Source of the DNA: Nereocystis luetkeana
Lineage: Eukaryota; Sar; Phaeophyceae; Laminariales; Laminariaceae
Reading direction: 5' to 3'
Assembly: GCA_031213475.1 (NCBI GenBank)
Contig: JARUPZ010000005.1
Location: 12,161,260-12,225,259 of the forward strand
DNA length: 64,000 nucleotides
Shown here: in pieces, positions 63,282 through 64,000 of the stretch
Layout: the number at the start of each line of letters is the position of its first letter
Numbering within the stretch: the stretch's first letter is position 1
Program-made: the position numbers and the translations under genes
Notes under the pieces: model-generated
What the model was told of the DNA's origin: nothing
What the model saw: only the letters and a program-made list of their open reading frames with translations
The model's database searches: none

Positions 63282-63887
63282 CTAGCATGGTGCCATCTGG
63301 GCAACTTTGCGTGTCTGTATGCTCCAGTGCCTGCCTTTCGTATTTTCTTTCCCCCCCGCCCGTGATTATCGCTTTTTTGTCCCTTCTTTTTTTTCATTAT
63401 TCTTTCATTCCCGTTTGTACCTCTTTGTGTCTTTGTTAGTACGGTCCGTTTTGCCTATTTTTTGCGTTTTGCTATCTGCTTCTGTTTTCGTTTTGTTTTG
63501 TTTTTTTTGCTTAGCTTCATCTTCTTTTTTAGTTTTTTTGTCTGCTATTAATAGTCTCCTTTTTGCTTCCCTGGTGTCCGCAGTGGTGGAGTGCGTATGC
63601 TTGTTTTTTGTTTTTTTTGCCTCTGTTTTACTACCGAGGTATTTCTTCCACCACTCCAGAGTTATTGGAGCCTGTCCTGCGACCACGGACTGCATTGAAT
63701 TGTGAGCTAATGTGAGAACAAGAAACAACAACAATTTACCAGGTGTAAAATGTCAGAGTGCCGACGTTTCATACCAACCAGTACTACGCCTCTGCTGGAG
63801 CAGTAGGAGGGTGTTTTTTTCTGTTTTAGTATTTTTCTTAAAAATGGTGTATTACCCGCTACAGGCCCTGCCAAGTCAATATAGGCC

Positions 63888-63965
63888 CCGGTGGCTTGGT
63901 AGGTAGTCCGCGTGCCTATCAAGATCAATTTCGCGCGTTCAAGTCTCACCGAGTGCATGCTCGAA
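63888..63965 (+). repeat. tRNA-like SINE head
   Basis: GGCCCCGGTGGCTTGGTAGG has an A-box (TGGCTTGGTAGG) and GCGTTCAAGTCTC a B-box about 40 bp on. The first bases, GCCCCGGTGG, equal those of the SINE at 12,499-12,846. The stems do not pair, so it is SINE-like rather than a tRNA gene. Confidence 0.45.
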
Positions 63966-64000
63966 AGGGCTTTTTCTTGCATGAAAGAAATTTTTTGATT

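Larger units (their letters stand above)
59512..63722 (+). mobile_element. LINE-B copy 2, nearly full-length non-LTR retrotransposon
   Basis: Endonuclease, RT and 3' UTR in order, ending GAGCTAATGTGAGAACAAG followed by CAACAACAA (63,704-63,732). It matches LINE-B copy 1 closely over their common part. No ORF1 precedes the endonuclease; only 40 bp separate it from the LINE-A tail, so the 5' end is probably truncated. Confidence 0.9.

Overview
This window is eukaryotic nuclear DNA made almost entirely of transposable elements. I find no complete host gene, rRNA gene or intact tRNA gene. Evidence for a eukaryote: APE-type non-LTR retrotransposons, one Ty1/copia and two Ty3/gypsy retroelements, tRNA-derived SINEs, MITEs with TA or 8-bp target duplications, interstitial TTAGGG-type telomeric repeats, and one captured exon with a GT splice donor. 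The style of the copia and gypsy proteins (a copia integrase end reading YLGPAPN..PRDSV, and gypsy tails with chromodomain and Tudor-like modules) suggests an alga or other protist, possibly a stramenopile. I could not fix the lineage from sequence alone.

Layout. 1-1.64 kb: minus-strand end of LINE-A, the most abundant family. 4.42-6.60 kb and 17.06-20.47 kb: two arms of an inverted segmental duplication, each carrying a hAT-like MITE with internal telomeric repeats and a 24-bp minisatellite. Between the arms lie LINE-B copy 1 (7.94-10.16 kb), many 3' ends of LINE-A, LINE-B, LINE-C and a fourth element X, and a tRNA-derived SINE. 20.48-27.42 kb: a degenerate copia element, split by a 3.9-kb non-autonomous LTR element (TSD TGGGG) and by a 105-bp TA-inserting MITE. 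27.44-36.76 kb: a LINE-A copy split by a 7-kb gypsy element (gypsy-1) that carries a NADAR-like domain upstream of its protease. 39.59-48.28 kb: gypsy-2, with LTRs, CCCH-finger Gag, protease, RT/RNase H, integrase, and a chromodomain/Tudor-like tail. 48.5-52.3 kb: two LINE-A copies, one of them inside a MITE. 53.30-57.31 kb: LINE-C, nearly full length, minus strand. 58.82-63.72 kb: a LINE-A end followed by a nearly full-length LINE-B.

How the parts relate. LINE-A, LINE-B, LINE-C and X end in the same short 3' motif (TTAATGTGARRAC plus CAA or CA repeats), which suggests related reverse-transcription machinery. All coding regions carry stops or frameshifts, so nothing here looks autonomous now, but several insertions have clean target duplications and near-identical repeat pairs, so activity has been fairly recent.

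The two observations I rate highest are the NADAR-like domain inside gypsy-1, and a palindromic 9-mer, TACCWGGTA, found 11 times in non-coding DNA. At two loci, comparison with a sister copy shows the 9-mer to be a 7-bp gain at a TA dinucleotide, which fits a transposon excision footprint.
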